64,000 nt of DNA from Symbiodinium kawagutii. Taxonomy: Eukaryota; Sar; Dinophyceae; Suessiales; Symbiodiniaceae. The stretch is from NCBI GenBank assembly GCA_009767595.1, contig VSDK01001771.1, forward strand, positions 543,990 through 607,989, in the 5' to 3' direction. Below the pieces are notes generated by a model. That model had not been told where the DNA came from, made no database searches, and worked only from the letters and a program-made list of their open reading frames with translations. Below, piece by piece: positions 12,301 to 23,770 of the stretch; the first letter of the stretch is position 1; each line of letters begins with the position of its first letter. Made by a program: the position numbers and the translations under genes.

Positions 12301-12878
12301 ACCCTGCTTTCACAGCCACTGTGCGCCTAGGCTTTTGACTGAGCTGACGACCAAACTCACCACGTTTCAGAATAAGTTCGATGGACTCCTGAAGACTCAG
12401 GGTGAGGCCATGCAAATGGAGCATGAACCATCCCAGCCAATGTCTCAGAACTCTATATATTGAACATATTGGGGAGTACCATATGCCATTTGCATTATCA
12501 ACAATCCCACTGATTTGATTTGAGGTCAGACAGAGCTGCCCTTCGAAAGCAGCTGTGCGATTTGACAAAGGAAGATGTTCAACTCAATCAACTTGTCACA
12601 CGGTGCAGGCAAGCTGCACTTATTGTTTTTGCATCAAATGATCCATATCAATCATTCCACCGGGGGTTGCCAGGGCAGTGAAACCAAAAGCAAAGGCGAA
12701 GGCGGGTGGCAATGGCAAACGTAAGGCTAAGAAACGCAAGGCGGTGGCCAAAGAGGAACCTGAAGCAGATGTTGAAGAAGAGCTGGAAGGGGAAGAGGAA
12801 GACGATGAGGAGGAGCAAGAGACCCCAGCACCTAAGGCTACCGCTAAGCCTAAGGCGGCCAAAAAGCAGAGAAAGTAG
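9342..12878 (+). CDS. Many-exon gene, coiled protein with basic/acidic tail
   Basis: ATG at 9342 opens MGDASSIKEKLA. Likely exons: 9463-9567; about 9630-10250 (Pro/Ser/Asp-rich linker ending TLTGTMYDDGTYW); 10275-10430 (INEWVFDIPRMDRYMARAKK); 10503-10621 (LRELLYKYGMEMDAVNL); about 11023-11100 (ESEEKTLGGWKTESQLLL); 11151-11310 (VDKAKAWAEQRGLSRTN); 11487-11570; 11626-11703; about 11840-11900 (SEYIEIAGEKIDQAEDLK); about 12168-12215; 12328-12440 (LTTKLTTFQNKFDGLL); 12523-12606 (RAALRKQLCDLTKED); and the last exon 12674-12878, Lys-rich, then Glu/Asp-rich, then Lys-rich, ending TAG. Several donors are GC, for example before GCAAGC at 12607. Exon 2 is open in two frames, so its product is uncertain. 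The WVFDIPRMDRY and KAW..RGL.RTN segments resemble, from memory, uncharacterised repeated Symbiodiniaceae proteins. I assign no function. Confidence 0.6.
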
Positions 12879-13942
12879 ATATGCAGTTTCATTGTCGCAG
12901 CTAGTTTTGGTTTGGCCAGTCATTTCAACATGGTCAGGTGGTGGCTGTAGTAGTAATCTCGCATACAACTTTGAATTGAAGCATATGTTGTATTGATATG
13001 TTTCTATTCACGATCCTGCATTGCCTGACCATAGCAGCTGTCTGGCCTGTCAGATTCCTGCAGCAAAGCTGTGCTTCGCATTGGGCCCGGGAAAACAAAT
13101 TCCATCATCCAAGCTCACCAAACATTCCTCGTATGCTGGTGCATTCAACTTTTCATTTTGGGGAGGAACCTGAGAGTCTGATGTGCCCAAAGTTGGTTGA
13201 TTGGACCCTTTGCGATTCCAGTCCTGCCAGGTGCTCGGCCAGCAACTCCCTTCCAAGGCCTGTCCTGCTGGCAGCCAGTTGGACGGAAACAACCCCACAC
13301 CATGGGATTATGATTATGATCATCTGAGATTTATGTGATACACCAGTGGCTTTCTTGCTTAAATTCAATATGGTTTTGGGCCTTGAAGATTTCCATTGAG
13401 TTTTTTTTTTGATGCGTGCCCCGGAAGCACATCTTAAGATCAATGGATTTGCCGAGGTGATAGATCAACCATTAGAAATTAAATTGCGGAAACCACGAAT
13501 TGCAGAGGGTATTGCGTATTATCCGAATACTTTTTGGTCCTATGGTTACAATTTCCGATTCAAGAAAACAATTCGAAGAGGTCATAGGGTTCGATTCCAA
13601 CACATATGTATTGCTTTCGACTCTAAACAAAGTGCCTATTTGAACAATTGTTTTCTCATGCCATTTTCTGTGGTTTGATGCAACTATGCGTTCGGGTCTG
13701 GATAGAATCAAGATATCTTTTGAACATTGAACCCTATTGGCTATACCTAGCGGCAAAATTGAATTCTTTGAGCATCAACATCATTGAGAGTCCTAGGGAG
13801 ATATGAATATTAGACAATGACAATGTGGCTTTGGCCTGGCTTTACTTTGGCTGGTGTATTTCATGGGGTAGCATAGGTAGAGCAAAACACAACAGAAAAT
13901 GTGGGCATCCTAGATTGAAGACACCCTTCCCAACTGCCACAG
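12879..13942. other. Spacer with weak coding candidates
   Basis: No gene can be assigned. ATG at 13412 opens MRAPEAHLKINGFAE and is followed by GTGATAG, so it could be a first exon of the next gene. On the minus strand 13050-13298 is open in more than one frame and has a GTGAGC donor-like end. None of these can be joined with confidence. Confidence 0.35.
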
Positions 13943-16900
13943 GTGGGGACGCTGCCAGAGCGGCTTTGGAGAGTGACGTGGAGGATGCTGCAGATGACCT
14001 GGCCAGAGAAATCTTGGGGGAGTATTGTTCAGGGGACCCTGGGTTGATATTAGCAAGGTTTGTATGCAAATGATTGCAAACAGTTTTTTTGTGGGTCCCA
14101 GCTATGCCATATAAGGCTGAGACAGCTTACAGAGTTGGCAAGATCGCATCAATGGTACATCGCATCACCAGCAAGTGATCCCTAGCTGCATACGTATGAT
14201 TTGTTTTTTGCAGACTTGTCAGCCCACCAACGTTTCGCGTGAGCGAGCTGGTTCATAAAAATTTCCAGTTAACACATATGGTGCAATAAATATGGGAAAT
14301 CTTTGTTGACAACAATTCTGTTTGGAAAGACTTCCATCTACGATAGTCAGTAAATGTTAGCAATCTTTGGTTCAATCAACATGACCCCTGAACAGGCAAT
14401 GTGAAAGGGAATCTATTGTCCAAAATCAGCACAGCATACAAGTCACGAAGCCATGCTTGTCGAACAATCCGGAGACTTATCAAGAAAACGCCTGGTGTGG
14501 CTTTGAAGATTCCCATCGACGTTTGTGAAATTCATGTGGGACTACGAAAACCGATTCGTCTTATGAAGGTCTTTTGGCCGATGATATCAGTCGATGCTTG
14601 GGTGCGATATTTGGTCCGTCACAAGCCCCAACTTTTGTTGGCTGGCCACAGTTTGGGTTCCAATTGGCGGCAAACCTTTAGAGACTTCTGGTCCAAGTAC
14701 CGTGAGATCAACAGTGAACACCCAGTATTCGCAGAAGAATTTGATTTGTCATCGTGCGTGCCGATATACATCCATGGGGATGAGGGGCGTGGCCAGCTGC
14801 GTCGCCCCTACATGGTTGTCAGCTGGCAATGCCTAATTGGACACGGTGGTCTTGGTGTGGTGAATGACACTTCGTGGCTTTGCTCCTGTATACTTGACCC
14901 CATTTGTGTTGATTGAGATTCTGGATGGCTTTCCACAACATGACCCCCAACAAGTTAAGGTGGATAGATCATTTTTTGGGAGTCTCTTTCATTTGGGTCC
15001 CACAGTAACTAGTAGGTATGATGATAGTTAGTATTTTGATTGGGGTAAGCTTCCCTCCGCAGTTCAATTGGCCCGGCTGTATCTAAGGCATACACTGTGC
15101 ACACGATTTTTGTTCAGTGGCATCTCCAGCCATTTGTATTATCGAAGCTGGACTTTAGACGACCTTCTCAATGAGCTTGCAAAGCAATTGATCGATGCTT
15201 TTTACCATGGAATTTGCGATTCTTGGATGGCATATCAACTCTAAACTTTTGGTGCAGCAATCCAAATTTTCCCTTCATCCAGCCTCGCTCAGGATGTGGA
15301 TGGTTCCAGGATTCGCCTGGTGTGCTGTGGATGCAAAGGCGATTGGCCTTTCCTTCGAAAGGCAGCTTGTGCTAAGAGAGATTGATATCGCTATAGCAGA
15401 TATTATTCATATCAATAGCATATATGTGTACATATATATATGTAAATATGTAAATCAAATAACAACCATATGGGGCTTTACGGTTTTGATCCCAACACAT
15501 TTTATGTGCCACGCATGGATGGTTCATAGATTCTTTAGATAATTGGCATCAACTGGAAGGATTGGCTTTGGTGTAGTAGCTGGTGGGTACTGCTGGGATT
15601 CAAAAACATATAACCCTATGAGGCCTTTTGCCTTTCGAGCGGGTTTACATCTACCCGGATTTGCCATCTGTGCAGTGGTCAGGACCAATGTGGCGAAAAA
15701 CCTGTTGAACGGATCCCTTCTAATCATATCCTTGACCAGCCAAGTTCATTTTAAATGCGTTTGGGGTTTCAGCATGTTTGGAATGAATGGTACACTTCCA
15801 TAAATTCCCAACACTTACACCCCTGAAGGAATGGGAAAATCCGACCGAGACTGCTTCGTGGAGAACTGATGCCGTGCACTCGCCCTACAAAGGGTTCGCT
15901 CCATTGCAACATGTTCCTGGTTGCCATGACCCCAAGTACATCCTACTTGATTTCCTCCACATCTACCACTTGGGGTACGGACTAGATGCTGCGGCATCTT
16001 CGATCGTTTTGTTGTGTGAGCTCAACCAGTTCGGTGATGCGAGGAAACTGGATGACCGGCTTAGCGAAGCTTATCATCGTTTTTCCCTTTGGTGCAAACG
16101 CAAAAGGTGCTCTACATCCATCGATGAATTTTCCAAACAGTCATTTGCCATGCAGAAGCAACTTGACCCAACTGAATCGCAAATCACTTTGCTGTGCATA
16201 CTTTTGCAAGATGATCCCCAGATTCCCCCATATGTTGGATAGGTTATATTCATTAGCTGTCCTGGCATTGCATTGCAAATGGGAGTATTCCCAACCGAGT
16301 AGTCACTACTTTTGTTGGGAGGTTTCCCCGCTCATTCCGTTGCCTATGTTCCCAGGTCAGGACAAAACGCTTTCCCAACAACTGTTGGGGGGAAAGCGTA
16401 CGACACTGGGCTGGTGATGGCCTGGCTTGGAGACGAGCTCGCTGAAGGCTCCAAGGCCGGCCATTTCGAGGAAACGTGCAGCTGTTGCTGCCAAAGGGCA
16501 TGAATGTAACTTTGATTTTTAGATATACATGTGCTACCTAATGGTTTGTGAGGTTGACGTAGCAGCCCGAACAATGATGAACATTGGAAAGGTTTTTCTA
16601 AGCACGGGCCCATATGATTGTTGTTAGGGTAAGCCATGCCAATCTGGGAGGTGGATCCAACGAATGAGCTGTTCCAGCTTGTCTTTTACATGATCAAGTG
16701 CACCAACAAGTTTTTCAGGGTGATTCGATCCAGTGGAGTTTTCCTTGAGGGCAACACCTGCACCATCGTGCGGACTGCGGGGCATGAAATGAATGTTGCC
16801 TGGTATACAGCTATGCATGCTGGACCACCAACAAATCTTTGGGATTTCTGCACGTTTTGCCCCTTAAAACGTTTGGGATATTTATGGGTTTGACCATCAA

Positions 16901-17412
16901 CCACGGAGCAGGTTGGTAGCTGATGAATTCAAGCTTTGGTCCACCTAGGTATCTTTTGCGTCCCTGGCTGCAGCGACCCACCGGGCTGGCATGAAACTCT
17001 TCAAATATAGACCGAAATTCCACCTTGGTGTGCATCTCGTTCTGGACATATCCTATCCTACAGCTCTCAACCCATGCTGTACTTTGGACGAATGCTAGCA
17101 TGTTTTTCATTTGTACTTACCTTGGCCTCCCAAAGTTCATTATATTTTGTACGTTTGGGATTTCTGCGATATCAAAAGTTTGCGTTGCACAATGCTTTCA
17201 GGACTTGATGGCTTGTTGAATGTTGGTGCTTGAGTGCATGAACCGGCATCCTCCAGAAACACATCTAAGGCCAGTCTTGCTGGGCAGACGAAGACTTCAT
17301 CGGCAAAACGAGCCGAACCGCTCGTACTTGCCATCCAGCAACCCAAACTTTGAGGGCATTAGAAAAGATGTTGGGACAATACCATGTACAGTTCTCGTCC
17401 CTGAATTTTTGA
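13943..17412 (+). CDS. Member of a large uncharacterised dinoflagellate protein family, 12 exons
   Basis: This is the clearest gene. Exons: 13943-14057, 14116-14170, 14214-14238, 14396-14876, 15088-15229, 15293-~15385, 15640-~15675, 15829-16154, 16356-16483, 16634-~16841, 16949-~17087, 17288-17412. Frames join throughout with no stop. Landmarks in order: VPIYIHGDEGRGQLRRP, GCKGDWPFLRKA, GFTSTRICHLCSGQ, SIVLLCELNQFGDARKLDDR, GGKAYDTGLVMAWLGDELA, YRPKFHLGVHLVLDI, DEDFIGKTSRTARTCHP, ending GQYHVQFSSLNF and TGA. From memory, this order (HGDEG, G-x-KGD-x-PFL, CHxC, GGKGxDT, N-P...DEDFIG) is typical of a family present in very many copies in Symbiodiniaceae genomes, function unknown. The CHLC pair could bind metal, which is inference. 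Donors include GC (GCAAGT at 14171, GCATAT at 15230) and sites that only work as GA. Introns are as short as 43 bp. The N-terminal end is not fixed. Confidence 0.82.
15757..15818 (+). repeat. Dispersed repeat, GTTTGGAATGAATGG type
   Basis: The segment CATGTTTGGAATGAATGG plus about 40 following bases lies just before exon 15829. A diverged inverted copy lies at about 17505-17570 (GTTTGGAACGAATGGTACAC on the minus strand). It is probably an intronic transposon relic, although the local reading HVWNEWYTS is open in both copies. Confidence 0.55.
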
Positions 17413-17604
17413 AAGTTCAGGAAACTTGTGGGATCTTGTGGGGGGCCAACAAGAGAAACAAAGGCAGCCGGTGGCTGCAGGGCCAGGTTGCTTTTAAAGC
17501 GTTCAGTTTTGTTTGCAAGTGTTCGGAAATTGGTGGAAGTGTACCATTCGTTCCAAACGTGCAGAAATCCCAAACGTACAAAATATAATGAACTTTGGGA
17601 GGCC
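17124..17604. repeat. Perfect 44-bp inverted repeat pair around the last exon
   Basis: Bases 17124-17167 (starting GGCCTCCCAAAGTTCATTAT) and the reverse complement of 17561-17604 match at all 44 positions. The pair brackets the terminal exon 17288-17412. A third, shorter relative lies near 450-488. Confidence 0.9.
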
Positions 17605-18678
17605 CAGGTATATATATATTTGTTGGTTGCTTGCAGTATTGCTATTTGGTTGGATACCTTTGTAAAAATGCAATGGGAATACTAGAGCTCAGATCCTGTT
17701 GCCCCAAAGGAATCATTGGTCAATGCCATTCACTGGAGTATTTCGCTGGCTCAAGCCACTGTTAGGTGTCTTCACAACCCAAATGAAGCTGATAAACATG
17801 TATAGATGCACATGCATACATTCTTGTGTGCCTAATTTCATCAAATAGCAAAAAACAACGGCAAATACACACACATGTTCATTTTTGGTTTGATTGTCCA
17901 CATATTTGTTGATGTATGTAAACATTGCTGTAACAAATGCCCAACATAGCATCATCTTTCCGTTGGTTTCCAAAATCATTAAAGCAATTCCCCAAGAAAA
18001 GATTTTAAAACCCACGATCTCATCTTGCTTTGGTCCCCAAGCATTCCGTTGGTCGCTTGCGCCGGCGCTGGTTCCGAGCCGCGCCATGGATGCCGCCAGT
18101 GCTGTCATGATGCCTCTGGCGGTCAGCCTGGTAGTACTCCACCTGCACCAGTCGCTGCCGGACGCGAGGGAGGTCTTTGGATGGCTCTTCAAACAGGTTC
18201 GTTCGGATGTCCATGATGAGAAGGCTCGGGGTGTGCCAGGATGATCTTGGCCCATCTTGGCGGTGAAACCACTAAGAAACCATGATCCACTGATGAACCA
18301 CTAGTGAACCACTAGTGTAGTCACTGATGAACCGCTAGTGGACCATGATTAGTCACTGATGAACCACTAGTGGACCGTGATTAATCATTATTAGCCAATG
18401 AACCATGATGATGAGAAGGCTGGGGGTTGAACATGTGCCAGGATGTTGCCTACGACCCAGTTGATCAAGTTTTTCCTTCCAAGAAGGATGTTTTTTTTTT
18501 CCTTGGCCACCTGCCATCACACTGATGTACTCGTACTGTCCATGACATTGGCGTTTGTGTTTCCAAAGGCACCCACGTCTGAGCGACTAGAGACCTCTAT
18601 TCATTTGTCCGTGATGTTGCCTCACCCCAGTCACCCAAAAAATGCATTGACATAGGACCAAAAGCATGATGATGCATC
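17605..18678. other. Intergenic stretch with a minus-strand candidate exon
   Basis: Mostly non-coding. On the minus strand about 18020-18240 reads LLIMDIRTNLFEEPSKDLP and continues VRQRLVQVEYYQADRQ with high third-position GC. It could be a single exon of an unknown gene. Bases 18290-18410 are imperfect repeats of GAACCACTAGTG and AGTCACTGATGAACC. Confidence 0.4.
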
Positions 18679-18907
18679 ATGGGTGTGCGCGTATCAACTC
18701 AGGATTCGCATAGCAAGGTCATTGGTTTCCACGCGCGGCTCCGCTTCAGGACAAGCAAAAAAAACGTCGGCTAGAGGAGGAGATGTGGAATCTACGGCAA
18801 CGTGCGTATCCCGTTGCTTCCAAGCTACTGGTGCATTTGGCATTCCTCGCAATTCTCATGGCCATTCAAGATGCCATCGTGAAGCCTGCGATGGTCAATT
18901 TCGCAAG
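18679..18907 (+). CDS. Candidate exons of a small basic/hydrophobic protein
   Basis: ATG at 18679 codes MGVRVSTQDSHSK up to a GTCATT donor at 18718. The next open segment 18750-18907 starts after TTCAG and reads DKQKKRRLEEEMWNLRQRAY, then a hydrophobic stretch LLVHLAFLAILMAIQDA that may span a membrane, up to a GTCGGC donor. Phases fit, but the implied intron is only 32 bp. Family unknown. Confidence 0.45.
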
Positions 18908-19289
18908 GTCGGCAGCATCACTCCCGAGCGCCACGAATTTCGCAAGAATTGGTTGTTGGGCACCCTGCAATTTCAATGACAATGTTTGATGCGACGAAGG
19001 GTATCCCAGGATGCCAAATGAGCGGTGGCTACTTGCATCTACTTGCTGTTCTGTAAGTTTGAGTTTTCTCAAGTCTTCATATTTTTTCATATTCATTTCT
19101 GTAAGTTTGATTAAAAACAACCTTGGGCCAACCAGCATTCCTTCCAAGCATCAGTGTTCGCGGGCCGAGGTCACCCGGGTACTGGGCCCCATTCATCATC
19201 CAGTAGGCATCCATTGTTGGGGCTCCCGATTTTTTAAAACCCCGCCTCCAATAAATTCAACAATTATAGGGGATATACCCACTGTAGAT

Positions 19290-19391
19290 GGCGGTATCTT
19301 AAAATAGAGGTACCCCCCAAATCATCCTTTTTATTAGTGATTTATAGCAATAAACCAACCATTTTGGGGGTTCCCTACTTTGAGAGATAAC
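19290..19391 (+). mobile_element. Family B inverted-repeat element
   Basis: Ends are GGCGGTATCTTAAAATAG and CTACTTTGAGAGATAAC, degraded inverted repeats of the family B ends. The inner segments AAATCATCC and ATAAACCAACCATTTT recur in other copies. Confidence 0.6.
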
Positions 19392-19545
19392 ATGTCAGAA
19401 GAAATGTCAAAATTTCCAAGAGAATGTCAGAGAATTGCCAGATAAAAAATGCTGCAGAATGTATGTCAAAAAAATACTACCAGACAAAAAATCTGGATAT
19501 GTCGGGAAAAAGTTGCAGAACACATGTCAGAGAAAATCTTAATAG
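19390..19545. repeat. Diffuse ATGTCAGA-type repeat
   Basis: ATGTCAGA or ATGTCAAA recurs about six times, with CCAGACAAAAAA and TTGCAGAA-like spacers. The pattern is irregular and purine-rich, and non-coding. Confidence 0.45.
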
Positions 19546-19942
19546 GGACAGTGGCAGAATTTCATCAATATCCGATTCTTGTAACTGTCATGGCGGGGAT
19601 CGCTTGAAGCAGTACTCGTATGTTTTTCAACTGGGGTGTGCTGATCATTCAGCATTTAACCCAACTTCGGTTCATCGTTACGTTCACAAGATTTTTTGAA
19701 TGCCAAAATCATCGAACGCACTGTCCCCAATTCTCGCTCAAGATGATTGGTTGAGAGTCGCACGTGGGGGTTTCTCAAGCCATAGGGGTACCTCTCAGTT
19801 ACAGTTCGTTTATCACTAACTGTAAATGGTAAATACAGTGGATGATTAGTTGGTAGCAGGTTGCTATAGATAGTTGATGTTAGATGTTTACTACTATAAA
19901 TGGTGAGTTTGTTACCATTTCATGATTAAATGTGTGGCCTAG

Positions 19943-20065
19943 GAGAGCACCCCCAGCTATTAAGAAGCCTGGCGGCAGGGTGGGCTTCGTTTTGAGTACC
20001 TACATGCAGCACCTGGCATTTGCCACTGGAAGCGTTGAGCTCACCACCAACCGAAGCTTGGGACC
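19943..20065 (+). CDS. Isolated exon, unknown protein
   Basis: After CCTAG the segment reads RAPPAIKKPGGRVGFVLSTY, then MQHLAFATGSVELTTNRSLG, and ends at GTAGGT, a good donor. Composition and both splice signals support an exon. Neighbouring exons could not be joined. Confidence 0.5.
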
Positions 20066-21257
20066 GTAGGTCGCCTTGGGAGGTTGGCATAGCAGAACAA
20101 AGAGCTGCTATAATTGTCAAGAGATCGGCTTCTGCAATGGGAGATCACCATTTTGTGAATCTTAATTGTTAACAATCTCGATGAATCTTGTCAATCTAAG
20201 TTGGTTATCTCTTGTTAATTATGATTGTTAACAGATTGTTAATGAGAATCATAGAGGCATAGAAAACGATTAAGAGATAAGCACACATTTTCCAGAATCA
20301 TAGAGAATCATGTAGATTGTGAAGCATAACTTCATCTGTTTTACATCTCATGCAGATTGCACGGAGAGAAGCAATCATTGAGTTAAGCTGTGTTGAATGT
20401 GCAAAATTCTTCATTGGTATATATAAATAAATGAATAAATATATATATATATATATATTTATATAGAACGGGTCTATGCCTGCAGGTCCTGTATGTAGAG
20501 ATTCCCAGCATCTCCGGCCTACAAGGGGTTCTGGTACTTCGATACTTCTTGGGGATCGATGGGAGCCACCGGGCGCCGGAGATTTATTGTCAGCAAATAC
20601 TTGATATTAGCAATATTAACAAATACCAATACCATAGCATTGGTAGTGAATGGCAATTCATATATTTGTATGTGTATGGTAGTTATTAGCAATAATTTGC
20701 AATCATCATTTGGGACACACTACAAATGGTTTGTAAACTATGATTGCTTGCAATATTTGCCAGACACTCCTGATTTGGGGCAATGATTAGCAAATATCAG
20801 CAATAAACAATGAGCAATAGTACGGATGTATTATCAATTGAGCAATCATGATCATCTGAGAATTCAACAGCTGGTGAAATATGGACCCAAACCAAGGGAG
20901 TTACTATGAACACTTTATTCAGTGTTGCATGATTGCAGCCTCACACAAACCACCACGTCATGCAGAGCTGAGCACTGAGGTTTCGTTTCTTATGTGAGCC
21001 ACGCTTAAACACCTTCGAGTTGCGTAAGCATGGGCAGAAGCATCTAATGATATGTCCTCAAGAGTTTCTCCAGGTTTTCAGAGCTCAGGTGCCAATTGCT
21101 AGTGTTCCTGGTCGCATTGGGTTGGTGGTGGATCACTCAACTGTTGGTCTCCTACTTTTTCGGGTTGTCCAAATGCTGGTTTGATGAGGGTTGCAGTTCT
21201 TCATTGGAATAACCCTGGCTGAACACCGCCACGATCACTGACTTGGTGATGCCACCT
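20066..21257. other. AT-rich stretch, no clear gene
   Basis: Contains repeated TTGTTAATnATGATTGTTAA text at 20158-20260, an (AT)n tract at 20436-20463 and AGCAATA-type repeats around 20595-20830. ATG at 20559 opens only a short GC-rich stretch (MGATGRRRF). Confidence 0.4.
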
Positions 21258-21372
21258 ATATGAGAGTTTCTCAAGTCGTAGGGCTACGCCCAGTTATTTC
21301 ATCCTTTATCCTCACCATTCATAGTAATAAACCCACCAGTTTTTGGTTTCCTTATTTTGAGAAATACCATAT
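21258..21372 (+). mobile_element. Family B inverted-repeat element with ATAT duplications
   Basis: A 107-bp element (21262-21368) has ends GAGAGTTTCTCAAG and TTTTGAGAAATACC, flanked on both sides by ATAT (21258-21261, 21369-21372). Confidence 0.7.
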
Positions 21373-21414
21373 CTTGAAGGCTGATCCTTCGCGCTGCCAG
21401 GAATTAAGATCATC

Positions 21415-21555
21415 ATGGTTTTCTTGCATATCCTGCTGGTACTTTGGATGCTGGCGAGCAAAGACCTTCATGCAAGTGAGATGGCAGATATGCAGGGATT
21501 TCAGGCAGCCAGGTTTAAGCAGTGCGCGGGGCCATGCAAATTTACATTACAGCCA
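21415..21555 (+). CDS. Candidate first exon with signal peptide or membrane anchor
   Basis: ATG at 21415 codes MVFLHILLVLWMLASKDLHA then SEMADMQGFQAARFKQCAGP and runs to a TAG near 21555, with a possible GTGCGC donor at about 21521. The N-terminus has a hydrophobic core like a signal peptide. The frame also extends upstream to an AG|GA acceptor at 21400, so this may be an internal exon with a membrane helix. Confidence 0.45.
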
Positions 21556-21599
21556 GTGGTTTCGACCTAGCCGGCACTCAGGGACCCCAAACTTTTGGA

Positions 21600-23156
21600 T
21601 TCCTTATTACCGATAAATGATTCATGTTGGATGATAACGGGAAAGACTCACATGTGACTATCATACTGTAAATCATGCCATAGTTTGTTTCTAGGTACAG
21701 GATTGCAATTGCCGGTTTTAACCAACATCCCCGTTGGTTGGTTGGCGTTGGAAATGACCGCATGGGGGGATTGGAAGATGAAGACTTTCTTACTGGCGCA
21801 GTCAACTTTGGGAGTGTAGAAGTGTTCTGGAGAAGTTCATGGTGGAACATGATCGAACAATCTTGATGAAAATCCTCAGGGGTTTGGAGGGCAGCCAGCT
21901 GATTCCAGGCCGCTGTGCGCTTTTCCTTCATTTTCCTCTTTGCTTCTCAGCTACAAACATTGATGGAGTTCTACCAGGGGGTTTGTTGGGCAACCTGCGG
22001 TCCATTGTGGAACTGCATCGAATTAATATAACCAGCCAGTAAAACCAATTCTCAGTAGCGTATTGGTTTTGGCGCTCATGATTTCCCGGCATCAAGCCAG
22101 TACTAGCACGTATTTGCCATCATCAAACATTACTAGCCAAGATTAAGCATGATCAACCTTGATGAGACTTTAGTAAGCATGATCAAAATTCATCCAACCA
22201 TTCCTAGAAAACAATTCTTAGGCATTCCGAGGTTTGCCATAGGTGTTGAAAAATATCCAACTAGCCAGTGGAAATGACCTAGCAACCCACCAGTAATCCT
22301 CTAAGGAGTAGAACCTTCGTGGCGGCACCTAGTCCATGATCTCCTATCGGCTCGGTCCAACAAGGTGGATAGGGCTATGAGTCATGACCTGCAAACAGTG
22401 GTAAATATCTCAAGAAAGTTGTAGTTTGTTGTTGGATATTCAAGGGCCATATGGCTACCCTGCACTACCTGTGCTTAAGTGATACTGCGCGTACAACTTT
22501 ATGGAACAGACAGTGGACCATTGACTTCCTTATCTTCACGACAGACTTATCACCATGAGTGACCGTCACCATCCAACAAGGATGTGACCTAGCTCAGTGG
22601 AAAGGCAGCTGTGTCCATTTGTGTTCATCCGGAATATGAATTGGCACATATTGGCACTTATGCGCTTGTTATGCCATGCATTTGGGCCATTTGCTTTTCG
22701 TTACCGTCATTGCTTCAGCGAAGGTCCACCGCTCCTGAACCAAAACAGCGTGTAGCTAAGAGGCGAATCCATCCAATCCAGAACCTTTTCTCCCACCTCT
22801 GCTACTAACTTGAATGTGAATACCCCCGGCTCTTCCACGCAACAGGCAGTTGTGTGTGTATGTGTGTGTGTGTTTGCAAGCATCCCCGCCCTAACCTGTC
22901 TTCATAGTACTATCAATTTTATCAGGTGCTTGTACATCTAGAGATGGAGTTTGACTGTTGGCATCATTCCAAAGCAGCTAACCCCCCTAAACTCAAAAGA
23001 AATTTATTACAAAATTACATTGTAACAACCGATCTTAAAAAGAGAAACACACGACTGCTACCAAAGGTGATTCATGACCCTTTTTGATTTATAGGGAAGA
23101 TATGATCAAATTTGGAGCCAATGGAATGGACCCCCCTGGTATATAGATTAAATAAG
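21600..23156. other. Mostly non-coding stretch
   Basis: No joined exons were found. A weak candidate is 22718-22768, after TTCAG, reading RRSTAPEPKQRVAKRR. A (GT)n tract lies at 22854-22873. Confidence 0.35.
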
Positions 23157-23252
23157 GCTCGTGGTGAAGATGGCAACAACTGCAACGCAAATCTGCATAA
23201 TGTTTCGGTGCCGGCCGAAGGTTCAACACGGTTTGATGTGGTTAAGGGTTGA
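23157..23252 (+). CDS. Isolated exon, unknown protein
   Basis: After an AAG acceptor the frame reads ARGEDGNNCNANLHNVSVPA and EGSTRFDVVKG to a TGA. It could be terminal, or end at AAG|GGTTG. Family unknown. Confidence 0.4.
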   Translation, partial: ARGEDGNNCNANLHNVSVPAEGSTRFDVVKG

Positions 23253-23770
23253 TTTCTGAAGAAGTTCACGCTTGGCCTCTAGAACATATCAATTTGAAAA
23301 AAGGTTTGAGGGCGTCTACTGAGATTTGAGTTTGCAGTATCAACAACTCAACTGCAATCGCTGATTGTTATCAAGCGTGACTCTTGGCGTGCACACATCA
23401 CATTGCACAGTTCCTGTGATCATTGCCACCTCTATCACTATATTTGTCATACTCATTATGATTCTAATCAGCGATGATCAGCACCATTCTCATTCACCAT
23501 TCTTTTTGTCAACGGGAACATCATCATCCTTAAACTGGACACTGGGACAGGGACTCGCCGTACTGGGACAGGGACACGGCGTAACACACTACTCGTACGA
23601 GGTTTGCAAAGAGGTGACGATTCCCTTCCAATTTGTGTACACTGCGCTGGATGTGATCTTCTTTTTCTTGCGCAAAGATGGCACCACAGCGGTGGGGCCG
23701 TTTCTTTTTGCGCAGATCTTCATCATGGGCCACCTGGCGCACGCGCAAGCGTCATGATGGGCTGAAGAAG

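Noticed and set aside
17738-17757. TTCGCTGGCTCAAG as a relic of the dinoflagellate spliced leader
   Set aside because: Only the last eight bases agree with the leader end as I recall it; too short to claim a retroposed transcript.
17713-18255. 180-residue minus-strand ORF
   Set aside because: The coding-like part (18020-18240) reads better in another minus frame; the remainder is AT-rich with no motif.
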